A DNA stretch of 5,340 bases from NCBI GenBank assembly GCA_031393795.1, contig JANMWE010000221.1:1-5340 (forward strand), read 5' to 3'. Shown one piece after another: positions 1 to 5,340 of this stretch. Position 1 is the stretch's first letter, and the number at the start of each line of letters is the position of its first letter. This DNA comes from CAMLHU01 sp031393795 (GTDB lineage: Bacteria; Gemmatimonadota; Gemmatimonadetes; Gemmatimonadales; GWC2-71-9). The notes beneath the pieces were generated by a model that saw nothing but the letters and a program-made list of their open reading frames with translations, was not told where the DNA came from and made no database searches. Made by a program: the position numbers and the translations under genes.

Positions 1-489
1 GTCGCTCAGCCGCACCCGCACATCCTTCTCCGTCAGCCCGAACGCTCGCATCACATCGATGGACAACGCGATGACCTCGGCGTCCCCCAATGGTCCGGGC
101 TCGCCGATCAGGTCGCAGTTGAGCTGGAAATGCTCCCGGAGCCGGCCGCGCTGCTGGCGCTCGTAGCGGAAGAGCTGCGGGAGGGAGAACCACCGGATCG
201 GCTTCTTGAGCCCATTGGCCCGCGCCGCCACCATCCGTGCGAGCGTCGGCGTCATCTCCGGCCGCAGGGCGACCGGGCGATCTCCCTTGTCCACGAAATT
301 ATAGAGCTGCCCGACGATCTCATCGCCGGACTTCGCGGTGTACATCTCGAGCGACTCAAGGGGAGGACCGTCATACTCCTCGAAACCGTACCGCGTGGCC
401 ACGCGTCGCCAAGTCTCGAAGATGTGCGCCCGAAGGGCGAGATCCTCGGGATAGAAGTCACGAAAGCCAGGGAGGGCGCCCTTCTGCAT
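1..489 (-). CDS. hisS: Histidyl-tRNA synthetase, N-terminal part (runs off left edge)
   Basis: Class II aminoacyl-tRNA synthetase that charges tRNA-His with histidine using ATP, in the cytoplasm. The minus strand reads open for 163 codons from ATG 489 to the window edge. Visible landmarks are PGFRDFYPED at residues 7-16, the motif 1 region GFEEYDGPPLE (35-45), the ATP/histidine-site segment ALRPEMTPTLARM (74-86), and motif 2, FRYERQQRGRLREHFQLNCD (107-126). These match the HisRS catalytic core; roughly the first third of a usual 420-450 aa protein is present, so the rest of the catalytic domain and the anticodon-binding domain lie outside. The ATG at 489 is preferred because a -35/-10 pair sits directly before it. 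An in-frame GTG at 510 would add seven residues (VPITFTP) but would lie inside the promoter spacer. No Shine-Dalgarno sequence precedes either start. Divergent from the receptor gene at 847. Identity is near certain; the exact start is moderately certain. Confidence 0.95.
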   Translation of the reverse strand, partial: MQKGALPGFRDFYPEDLALRAHIFETWRRVATRYGFEEYDGPPLESLEMYTAKSGDEIVGQLYNFVDKGDRPVALRPEMTPTLARMVAARANGLKKPIRWFSLPQLFRYERQQRGRLREHFQLNCDLIGEPGPLGDAEVIALSIDVMRAFGLTEKDVRVRLSD

Positions 490-496
490 GGGCGTA

Positions 497-525
497 AATG
501 TAATCGGCACGAGGACTTAGGCCAA
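497..525 (-). promoter_or_regulatory. Predicted sigma70-type promoter of hisS, leaderless arrangement
   Basis: Read on the minus strand, TTGGCC (525-520) is followed by a 17-nt spacer and then TACATT (502-497). These resemble TTGACA and TATAAT at the optimal spacing. Only 7 nt separate the -10 hexamer from the ATG at 489, so transcription would start at or beside the first base of the start codon. That is a leaderless mRNA, consistent with the missing Shine-Dalgarno sequence. The hexamers and spacing are seen directly; promoter activity is inferred. Confidence 0.55.
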
Positions 526-528
526 CTT

Positions 529-554
529 CACCTCTCGACGTGAGAGGAGAGGTG
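529..554. repeat. Short perfect inverted repeat just upstream of the hisS -35 box
   Basis: CACCTCTC (529-536) is mirrored by GAGAGGTG (547-554), a perfect 8-bp inverted repeat around a 10-nt centre. An alternative, tighter pairing is CCTCTC (531-536) with GAGAGG (542-547) around GACGT. It begins 3 bp beyond the -35 hexamer of the hisS promoter, a position that suits an operator or activator site. It has no U-tract, so it does not look like an intrinsic terminator. A regulatory role is inferred from position only. Confidence 0.4.
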
Positions 555-557
555 GAA

Positions 558-692
558 GGAGTCGAACAAGGAGTCGAATATGGAGTCGAAGCAGGAGTCG
601 AAGGAAGAGTCGATGGAGGAGACGCCGAAGGAGACTGAGAAGGAGTCCACGTCTCCTTGTTGGGCTCCTCGTCCGACTCCTTCTTCGACTCC
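558..692. repeat. 12-bp-period repeat array with internal orientation flip (long imperfect hairpin)
   Basis: Units of 9 bp with consensus GGAGTCGAA recur every 12 bp at 558, 570, 582, 594, 606, 618, 630 and 642. The first four are exact and the later ones drift. At position 649 the array reverses: complementary units (consensus TTCGACTCC) start at 648, 660, 672 and 684, again exactly 12 bp apart, with the last one exact. Pairing base i with base 1298-i over 607-647 and 651-691 gives about 29 Watson-Crick and 3 G-U pairs out of 41, so either strand could form a long imperfect hairpin. Another register pairs 594-605 with 681-692 almost completely. The plus strand switches from purine-rich to pyrimidine-rich at the axis. 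It lies between divergent genes, so it is not placed like a terminator. Function unknown. Confidence 0.85.
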
Positions 693-846
693 CCTCATGG
701 CACCATCCCTTCACAGTGATTTCACCTGTCCTGACCCGCACTCCTACTCTCCGCATTGACCCGAATGGTGACTTCTTCAGAGACCCGGTACTCTCTCGCA
801 TCGGCGGCGCCCCTGTCCGCCCGATGTCACTTCACCGGTACCGACG

Positions 847-3012
847 ATGTCCCTGCTCCGTGCGTCCCGCGCCCTCCTCGCGCTGACCTTCCTCATCGGC
901 GCCCCACTCACCGCCCAGACCCAGCGCCCCGCCCGCACCGACTCGACCGGCAGACCGTTCACGGTCGCGCCGCTGATCGTGACGGCGACCCATTCACCCC
1001 TGTCCCTCGCCCGGGTGCCCCAGGCGGTGACCCTGATCGACAGCGCCTCCCTCCGGGAGCGTCCCAACAGCTCCCCGATCCAGCTGATGGGCGACCTCCC
1101 CGGCCTCGACCTCACCGGCGTCGGGCCGAACCAGGAACGGCCCGTCATCCGTGGGGTGCGGGGGCAGCGGATCCTCCTCCTCGAGGATGGGCTCCGGCTC
1201 AACAACAGCCGCCGGCAGCAGGACTTCGGCGAGCTCCCCGCCTTGGTCGACGGGAGCTCCCTCGACCGGGTCGAGGTGGTCCGGGGCCCGAGCTCGGTGC
1301 TCTATGGATCGGACGCCATCGGAGGGGTGGTGAACCTGATCGGCGCCGGGCTCCCCTGGGGGGAAAGCTCCGGGACGATCCACGGCGGGCTCCGGTACAC
1401 CTACTCCGGCAACGGCAATGAAAGTCGCCCCGGCGCCTCCCTTTCCGGCCGGCTGGGACGGACGGTCTTTCGGGTCGATGGCACCTCGCGCACCGCGGAC
1501 GCCTACAACGCTCCCGCAGGGAGCTTCGGCAACGTCACCCTCGGCGGGAGCGAAAAGGTGCTCGACACCGGCGTCCGTGACCGGAACATCACCGCGGCGG
1601 CCGGGTACGCGCTGAGCGAACGGCACCGTCTCTTCTTCAAGGGATCCACCTACGCCGCCGACGACGCCGGCTTCGGCTTCGTCGACCCCGCCGACATCGG
1701 CGGCGGCGCCCGCGTGCAGATCCTCTACCCCCGCCAGCGTGTCACCCGCGGCACCGTGGGCTACCTCGGCCGCTCCCTCGGCTTCGCCCTCTTCGATCGG
1801 GTCGATGCAAGCTTCTATGCCCAGGGGAACAAACGTGATCTGGCCCAGAACATCACCGTTCCGTTCGGTCCCAGCGCCCAGGGCGATTTCCACACCCGCA
1901 ACTTCACCGATGTCGGCTCCATCGGCGGCCGATTGGAGGCCGCGAAGCTCGTCGGGATGCGGACGTTGGTGACCTACGGTGCCGACTATTTCCGGGATCG
2001 GACCACCAACACCGACCACGACACCACCACCATCACCGGGTTCGGCCCGCCGATGGTCCGGATCGACAGCGCACCGAACCTTCCCAACGCGAGCTTCCGC
2101 GCCCTCGGGCTCTTCGCCCAGGGTGACGTGAAGGTCACTTCCCGTCTGAACGTCATCCTCGGCGCGCGCTACCAGGACAATCACGCCGAGACCCGGACCA
2201 CGCCGAATCTGCCGGGCGCGCCGATCGCGAGCACCGACCGGGCCGTCGCCGGGGCGTTCAATGCCCTCTTCGCCCTGACCGACGAGATCTCCATCATCGG
2301 CACCGTCGGCCGAGGCTTCCGCAGCCCGAATCTCGTCGAGCGCTTCTTCGACGGTGTGACCCCCGAAGGGTCCGGCTATCAGAGCCGGAACCCCGGCCTC
2401 ACCCCCGAGACGAGCCTCAGCACCGACCTTGGCGTGCGCCTCCACCATCGCGGGTACGCCTTCGAGGCCTTCGGGTTCCGGACCACCCTCACCGACGGGA
2501 TCCGTGTGGTCGCCACCGGCGACTCGGTGAGCGGATTTCCCGAGTACCAGAACGTGAACATCGACAAGCTGAGCAGCTGGGGCGTCGAGACCAGCGGCCG
2601 GGCGCTGCTGGCCCAGGTCTTCACCGCCAGCGCCAGCTTCACCTGGATGCACCAGGAAAATTCGAACGAGCCGCTGACCCCCGTCGGCCAGAGCTACGCC
2701 AGCAAGCTGACGGCCACCCTGCGCTACGACCACCCGGCCGGCCACTTCTGGTCGGACGTCCGGGCACGCCACGAGGGCGCCACCGATCAGGTGGCCCTCG
2801 GCACCAGCCCGGTGGGGACCCGCTATCCCGGATTCACCACCATCGGCGTCGACGGGGGGCTCCGGATGTTCGACAGCGACCGCATCCGCCACAACGTGAC
2901 GGTCTCGCTGGAAAATGCCGGCAATGTGCTCTACGCGGAGACCGGCAATGCCGGCTTCTTCCGGCCGGCGCCGGGGCGGCAGGTGCGGCTGGGCTGGACC
3001 ACCGAATTCTGA
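847..3012 (+). CDS. TonB-dependent outer-membrane receptor
   Basis: A gated beta-barrel that imports a scarce ligand (siderophore, heme, cobalamin or similar) across the outer membrane using TonB/ExbB/ExbD energy. The 721-aa protein has the usual layout and length. A signal peptide covers about residues 1-24 (basic start, hydrophobic core, LTA-Q cleavage-like site). A TonB-box-like APLIVTA follows at 41-47. The plug domain spans about 55-165, with IRGVRGQRILLLEDGLRLNN (101-120) and VEVVRGPSSVLYGSDAIGGV (142-161). The barrel runs from about 178 to the terminal Phe721 (final strand VRLGWTTEF). FRSP (491-494) and NPGLTPE (515-521) resemble the FRAP and NPNL motifs of heme receptors, but no His lies between them, so heme is not supported. 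The plug style is closest to BtuB/CirA/HmuR-like receptors. The start is set by the signal peptide; no Shine-Dalgarno sequence is visible. The stop overlaps the next gene's ATG. Family certain, substrate unknown. Confidence 0.95.
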   Translation: MSLLRASRALLALTFLIGAPLTAQTQRPARTDSTGRPFTVAPLIVTATHSPLSLARVPQAVTLIDSASLRERPNSSPIQLMGDLPGLDLTGVGPNQERPVIRGVRGQRILLLEDGLRLNNSRRQQDFGELPALVDGSSLDRVEVVRGPSSVLYGSDAIGGVVNLIGAGLPWGESSGTIHGGLRYTYSGNGNESRPGASLSGRLGRTVFRVDGTSRTADAYNAPAGSFGNVTLGGSEKVLDTGVRDRNITAAAGYALSERHRLFFKGSTYAADDAGFGFVDPADIGGGARVQILYPRQRVTRGTVGYLGRSLGFALFDRVDASFYAQGNKRDLAQNITVPFGPSAQGDFHTRNFTDVGSIGGRLEAAKLVGMRTLVTYGADYFRDRTTNTDHDTTTITGFGPPMVRIDSAPNLPNASFRALGLFAQGDVKVTSRLNVILGARYQDNHAETRTTPNLPGAPIASTDRAVAGAFNALFALTDEISIIGTVGRGFRSPNLVERFFDGVTPEGSGYQSRNPGLTPETSLSTDLGVRLHHRGYAFEAFGFRTTLTDGIRVVATGDSVSGFPEYQNVNIDKLSSWGVETSGRALLAQVFTASASFTWMHQENSNEPLTPVGQSYASKLTATLRYDHPAGHFWSDVRARHEGATDQVALGTSPVGTRYPGFTTIGVDGGLRMFDSDRIRHNVTVSLENAGNVLYAETGNAGFFRPAPGRQVRLGWTTEF

Positions 3013-3713
3013 TGCAGTCCTGGAGCCATTACCTCCCGATCATCACGACGATCTTCTCGGCGTGGTTCGCCCCCCAGCTGCTCAGGCGCTGGAGGGCGCA
3101 GCGCCCGGCCCCCCATCTCTTCTGGTGGGGGCTCGGCGTGGTCGCCTACGGCGCTGGGACAGTGGTGGAGTCGTTGACCACCCTGTTCGGGTGGCACCTC
3201 GCCTTTTTCCAGGCGTGGTACATCACCGGCGCGTTGCTGGGCGGCGCCCCCCTCGCGCAGGGGACCGCCTATCTCCTCTTCCGGAAGCGTACCGCGAATA
3301 TCCTCGCGGCGGCCGTCCTCCTGGCGGTGCTCACGGCGAGCATCGGTGTGCTGCTCAGTCCCATCGACTACACGCTCGTCGAACCGTACCGGCTCTCGGG
3401 CCAGGTCCTGGAGTGGCATTGGATCCGGGCCTTCGTCCCGTTCATCAACAGCTACGCCCTCCTTGTCCTGGTGGGCGGCGCGGCGCTCTCCGCCTGGAAG
3501 TACTGGCGCCGCCCCGGGATGGAGCGGCGCGGCCTGGCCAACGTCTACATCGCGATCGGCGGCCTGCTCCCGGGGATCGGCGGAAGCTTCGCGCGCTACG
3601 GCCGCGTCGAGGTCCTCTACGTCACCGAGCTGCTTGGCCTCGTGTTGATCTACGTCGGCTTCCGGATCGCCGTCACTCGTCCATCAGCTCCGCCAGTCCT
3701 AGCTTTTCCATGA
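3012..3713 (+). CDS. Seven-TM inner-membrane protein of unknown function
   Basis: A 233-aa, highly hydrophobic protein with no signal peptide separate from the first helix. By eye there are seven membrane segments at about residues 6-24, 36-59, 63-90, 96-116, 138-161, 174-193 and 199-220. The loop after TM1 is Arg-rich (RRWRAQR), as are those after TM3 (RKR) and TM5 (RRPGMERR), which by the positive-inside rule puts them in the cytoplasm and the N-terminus outside. Possibly functional features are Glu53 in TM2, the WYITGALLGGAPLAQGTAYL block (69-88) in TM3, Asn146 in TM5 and the Gly-rich GGLLPGIGG (183-191) in TM6. I do not recognise a named family. A PnuC-like 7-TM vitamin transporter is conceivable from size and from the receptor next door, but I see no diagnostic PnuC motif. 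Its ATG overlaps the receptor stop by 1 nt (TGATG), indicating coupled translation. Its last 13 codons lie antisense over the end of folC. Confidence 0.85.
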   Translation: MQSWSHYLPIITTIFSAWFAPQLLRRWRAQRPAPHLFWWGLGVVAYGAGTVVESLTTLFGWHLAFFQAWYITGALLGGAPLAQGTAYLLFRKRTANILAAAVLLAVLTASIGVLLSPIDYTLVEPYRLSGQVLEWHWIRAFVPFINSYALLVLVGGAALSAWKYWRRPGMERRGLANVYIAIGGLLPGIGGSFARYGRVEVLYVTELLGLVLIYVGFRIAVTRPSAPPVLAFP

Positions 3714-4893
3714 CGTCACCGACAGTGTGGAATGATCCGGTGACCAGGATCGTCCCGGCGCCCCGCTGGACCTCGGCCAACGCCTGACGGAACTCGGGGC
3801 GGAGCGACCACTCCGCCTTGGCATGCGGCCGTGCCGGGTCGTTCAGCCACTGCTGCAGCCAGTCCGTCGTCCATCCCCGGCCCTCGGCGGTCGGGGCGAT
3901 CGTGAGCACCCCGCGATCGATCCCGCGATCGAGCTCCACCAGCATCGGCGCCCACTCCTTGTCGCCCAGGATCGAGACGAGTGCGTGGATCGGGCGGGGC
4001 AGGTCGCTGGCGTCCAGCGCGGCGACGAGCGCGCGCATCCCGTCGGGATTGTGCGCCACGTCGAAGAGCCACTTGCCGCGGCGGTCGAACCGTCCCGGCA
4101 CCCGCGCCCGGGCGAACCCTCGCCCGATCGCCGGCGCGTCCGGTCGGTAGCGGTCAGGCAATGCCTGCAGCACTGCGTTGGCCACGGCGGCATTGCGGCG
4201 CTGATGGGGCCCGTCGAGCGCGAGTGGTCCGCTCCACCGCTCATTCGCCGGCACGACCTGGACCGCGCCGCCCAGCCGTCTCGCCGTCTCGCGGAGCACG
4301 CCTGCCAGCCCCGGGTCCATCTCGCCGATGACGAACGGCACCCCTTCCTTCGCGATCCCGGCCTTCTCCACCGCGATGCGCTCGAGGGTGTCGCCGAGGT
4401 ACTTCATGTGGTCCATCGCGACCTTGGTCACCGCACTCACCAGCGGCGTCACGACGTTCGTGCTGTCGAGCCGCCCGCCGAGCCCCACTTCCACCACCGC
4501 GATCTCGGCGCCACGCGCCGCGAAGTCGGCGAAGGCGATGGCCGTGGTGGCCTCGAAGAAGGTCGCCTGCCGCGCCTCGATCTCGGGCCGCAACAGGGTC
4601 GTCCACGCCGCGACGGCGTCGGCCGTAATGGGGACCCCGTCGACCCTGATCCGTTCACGGAACGATACCAGATGTGGCGACGTGTACATCCCCACGCGCC
4701 ACCCCGCCTCCTGCAGCGACTCCGCCGCCAGGGTCGAGACGCTCCCTTTCCCGTTGGTGCCGCCGATGTGGATGGTGGGGATGAGCCGATGCGGCGCGCC
4801 CAACAGCACCAGCAGCTCGCGGGTGGTGTCGAGACCGAACTTGATCGTCGTGGTGCGGGGGAACAGGAATTCGAGCGCATCCCGGTAGTCCAT
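3673..4893 (-). CDS. folC: Bifunctional folylpolyglutamate synthase / dihydrofolate synthase
   Basis: Mur-ligase-family enzyme. It joins glutamate to dihydropteroate to form dihydrofolate and adds further glutamates to folates, using ATP, in the cytoplasm. The 406-aa protein is slightly short for the family (about 420-430) but complete. Motifs in order: the ATP-binding P-loop GGTNGKGSV (44-52); TSPHL with RERIRVDG (71-86); VEVGLGGRLDSTNV (134-147); the DHxxxLG Mg-site segment (161-167); EKAGIAKEG (176-184), whose Lys177 is the likely carbamylated lysine; HQRRNAAVA (230-238); the C-terminal domain signature FDVAHNPDG (277-285); and GSFHTVGDV (386-394). Both FPGS and DHFS roles are usual for bacterial FolC; sequence alone does not show which is active here. 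The ATG at 4893 is chosen because the conserved N-terminus starts there; there is no clear Shine-Dalgarno sequence. It is divergent from the YkgJ-type gene and converges on the 7-TM gene with a 41-bp overlap. accD, often its neighbour, is absent. Confidence 0.95.
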   Translation of the reverse strand: MDYRDALEFLFPRTTTIKFGLDTTRELLVLLGAPHRLIPTIHIGGTNGKGSVSTLAAESLQEAGWRVGMYTSPHLVSFRERIRVDGVPITADAVAAWTTLLRPEIEARQATFFEATTAIAFADFAARGAEIAVVEVGLGGRLDSTNVVTPLVSAVTKVAMDHMKYLGDTLERIAVEKAGIAKEGVPFVIGEMDPGLAGVLRETARRLGGAVQVVPANERWSGPLALDGPHQRRNAAVANAVLQALPDRYRPDAPAIGRGFARARVPGRFDRRGKWLFDVAHNPDGMRALVAALDASDLPRPIHALVSILGDKEWAPMLVELDRGIDRGVLTIAPTAEGRGWTTDWLQQWLNDPARPHAKAEWSLRPEFRQALAEVQRGAGTILVTGSFHTVGDVMEKLGLAELMDE

Positions 4894-4902
4894 CAGCGCG
4901 GA

Positions 4903-5000
4903 AACCCATGATGGACCGAGCCCAGGAGGCTCCGGTGCGGGCGATGAACCGTCCGATCGTCAGCAGTTGGGGACATCATGGGTTCGGCTCATCCTGGGTT
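4903..5000. repeat. Three copies of an 11-bp motif (CATCATGGGTT) in the folC divergent gap
   Basis: AACCCATGATG at 4903-4913 is the exact reverse complement of CATCATGGGTT at 4974-4984. A third copy, CATCCTGGGTT, lies at 4990-5000 with one mismatch, 16 bp downstream of the second and in the same orientation; the match extends into TTCG in both. The inverted copy starts 10 bp upstream of the folC ATG, and the two direct copies lie 32-58 bp upstream of the other start at 5032. Between them, GAGCC (4918-4922) can pair with GGCTC (4928-4932). The arrangement suits binding sites of one regulator acting on both divergent genes, but that role is inferred. Confidence 0.6.
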
Positions 5001-5019
5001 CGCGCGCCGCTGTTACGGT

Positions 5020-5025
5020 TAAATT
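5020..5025 (+). promoter_or_regulatory. -10-like element of the YkgJ-type gene, leaderless arrangement
   Basis: TAAATT lies in the only AT-rich patch of the gap (5018-5026), exactly 6 nt before the ATG at 5032, so transcription would begin at the start codon. The first T of TAAATT also begins the TAA stop that closes the reading frame upstream, leaving 5032 as the first possible start. No good -35 hexamer is seen at the expected position (about 4997-5002, GGTTCG). The third CATCATGGGTT-like copy overlaps that spot, so an activator could compensate; this is inference. Confidence 0.45.
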
Positions 5026-5031
5026 AGCACG

Positions 5032-5340
5032 ATGCCTCGCCTGCGCGCGCTCCCCGATCCTTTCGTCGCCACGCTCAAGACGCTCCCCGGGTTCCAGGAG
5101 CTGATGACGAACTACACCCACTGCCCGACCTGCGAAAAGTGCGAGCGAAGCCTCGTGTACCTCACGCCCCGTGAGCAGGCCGGCGCCGAACGGCTGGAAC
5201 TCCGCACCTACGGCGAAGGGGCCGCCACCCGGCTCAATCGCGTCGGCTGCAAGTGCCCTTTCTACACGCCCGAGACCTTCCAGTGTTCCGCCTACCTCGA
5301 CCGGCCGCTCATCTGCAACCTCTTCCCGGTCGACCTGCTC
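5032..5340 (+). CDS. YkgJ-type (CxxCxxCC-family) zinc/iron-chelating cluster protein, N-terminal part
   Basis: 103 codons are open from ATG 5032 to the window edge, with no stop. Seven cysteines stand at residues 31, 34, 37, 73, 75, 85 and 95. The order is CPTCEKC (31-37), then GCKCPFY (72-78), then CSAYLDRPLICNLFP (85-99). The ending, Cys, aromatic, Arg-Pro, Cys, Phe-Pro, is the hallmark of the YkgJ family, small cytoplasmic proteins proposed to bind zinc or an iron-sulfur cluster. Their biochemical role is poorly known. One oddity is that the first motif reads CxxCxxC followed by Glu38, where the family typically has a second adjacent Cys; the GCKC pair may supply other ligands. The 30 residues before the first Cys carry no recognisable motif. 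It is divergent from folC. The start is fixed by an in-frame stop at 5020 and a -10-like box. Family assignment is fairly confident, metal and function unknown. Confidence 0.82.
   Translation, partial: MPRLRALPDPFVATLKTLPGFQELMTNYTHCPTCEKCERSLVYLTPREQAGAERLELRTYGEGAATRLNRVGCKCPFYTPETFQCSAYLDRPLICNLFPVDLL

Larger units (their letters stand above)
490..846. other. Intergenic region between divergent hisS and receptor genes
   Basis: This 357-bp gap holds the hisS promoter, the inverted repeat next to it and the 12-bp array. Its right part (693-846) is pyrimidine-rich to about 760 and has no gene I can support. It includes a small TCAC-A-GTGA palindrome at 711-719. No convincing promoter was found for the plus-strand receptor gene: TTCACC (721-726) and TACTCT (745-750) are 18 nt apart but only loosely match consensus. 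I saw no Fur-box-like sequence and no cobalamin-riboswitch core, two common controls of TonB-dependent receptor genes. Confidence 0.6.

Noticed and set aside
580..759. A 59-codon plus-strand reading frame beginning MESKQESKEES across the repeat array
   Set aside because: A 12-bp repeat stays open automatically because 12 is a multiple of 3. The composition is low-complexity, the frame becomes unrelated Pro/Ser-rich sequence past the axis, and no family is recognisable.
721..794. Possible receptor promoters: TTCACC with TACTCT (745-750), a second TACTCT (789-794), and TTGACC (756-761)
   Set aside because: Matches are weak or the spacing is wrong (27 nt between TTGACC and the second TACTCT). 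They are too uncertain to annotate as a promoter.
517..801. A minus-strand Arg/Leu-rich reading frame (94 codons) over the same array
   Set aside because: Same repeat artefact on the other strand; Leu-Arg periodicity simply mirrors CTCC-type repeats, and it overlaps the hisS promoter.
693..846. Cobalamin riboswitch or Fur box upstream of the receptor
   Set aside because: No B12-box-like core, no AT-rich Fur-type dyad and no extended leader structure were seen in this stretch.
994..2892. A 632-codon open frame antisense to the receptor gene
   Set aside because: Typical GC-rich shadow frame. The plus strand encodes a full receptor with signal peptide, plug and barrel motifs, while the antisense product has no recognisable domain.
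3711..3718. Perfect TGACGTCA palindrome at the 7-TM stop codon
   Set aside because: An 8-bp palindrome can occur by chance, and it is accounted for by the coding of both overlapping genes; nothing else supports a site.
3823..4911. A 362-codon open frame antisense to folC
   Set aside because: Shadow of the folC codon pattern; His/Arg/Pro-rich with no family features, whereas folC has every signature motif.

Overview
The window is GC-rich DNA from a Gram-negative bacterium: an outer-membrane TonB-dependent receptor with a signal peptide implies a double membrane. The style of the HisRS, FolC and 7-TM proteins resembles Gemmatimonadota. That placement is an impression from protein style, not a computed result. 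No mobile element, CRISPR array, rRNA or tRNA was seen.

Layout. Positions 1-489 (minus) hold the N-terminal 163 residues of histidyl-tRNA synthetase (hisS), which runs off the left edge. Positions 490-846 are the gap between the divergent hisS and receptor genes. It contains a good -35/-10 promoter placed so that the hisS mRNA would begin at or next to its ATG, a short perfect inverted repeat just upstream of that promoter, and a striking 12-bp-period repeat array (558-692). The array flips orientation at position 649, giving a long imperfect hairpin and a sharp purine-to-pyrimidine switch. Positions 847-3012 (plus) encode a complete 721-aa TonB-dependent receptor. Its stop codon overlaps the start of a 233-aa, predicted 7-TM inner-membrane protein of unknown function (3012-3713). 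folC (3673-4893, minus) converges on that gene, and the two coding sequences overlap tail to tail by 41 bp. Positions 4894-5031 are a second divergent gap with three copies of an 11-bp motif and a -10-like element directly before the next start. From 5032 (plus) a Cys-rich YkgJ-type (CxxCxxCC-family) zinc/iron-chelating protein runs off the right edge.

How the genes fit. hisS (translation) and folC (folate and one-carbon metabolism) are housekeeping genes. The receptor and 7-TM protein look like a translationally coupled two-gene unit, with an outer-membrane importer and an inner-membrane partner, but no substrate can be named. None of the five starts has a convincing Shine-Dalgarno sequence. 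At least two (hisS and the YkgJ-type gene) have -10-like hexamers 6-7 nt from the start codon, which suggests leaderless transcripts. The most unusual non-coding element is the 12-bp inverted array.
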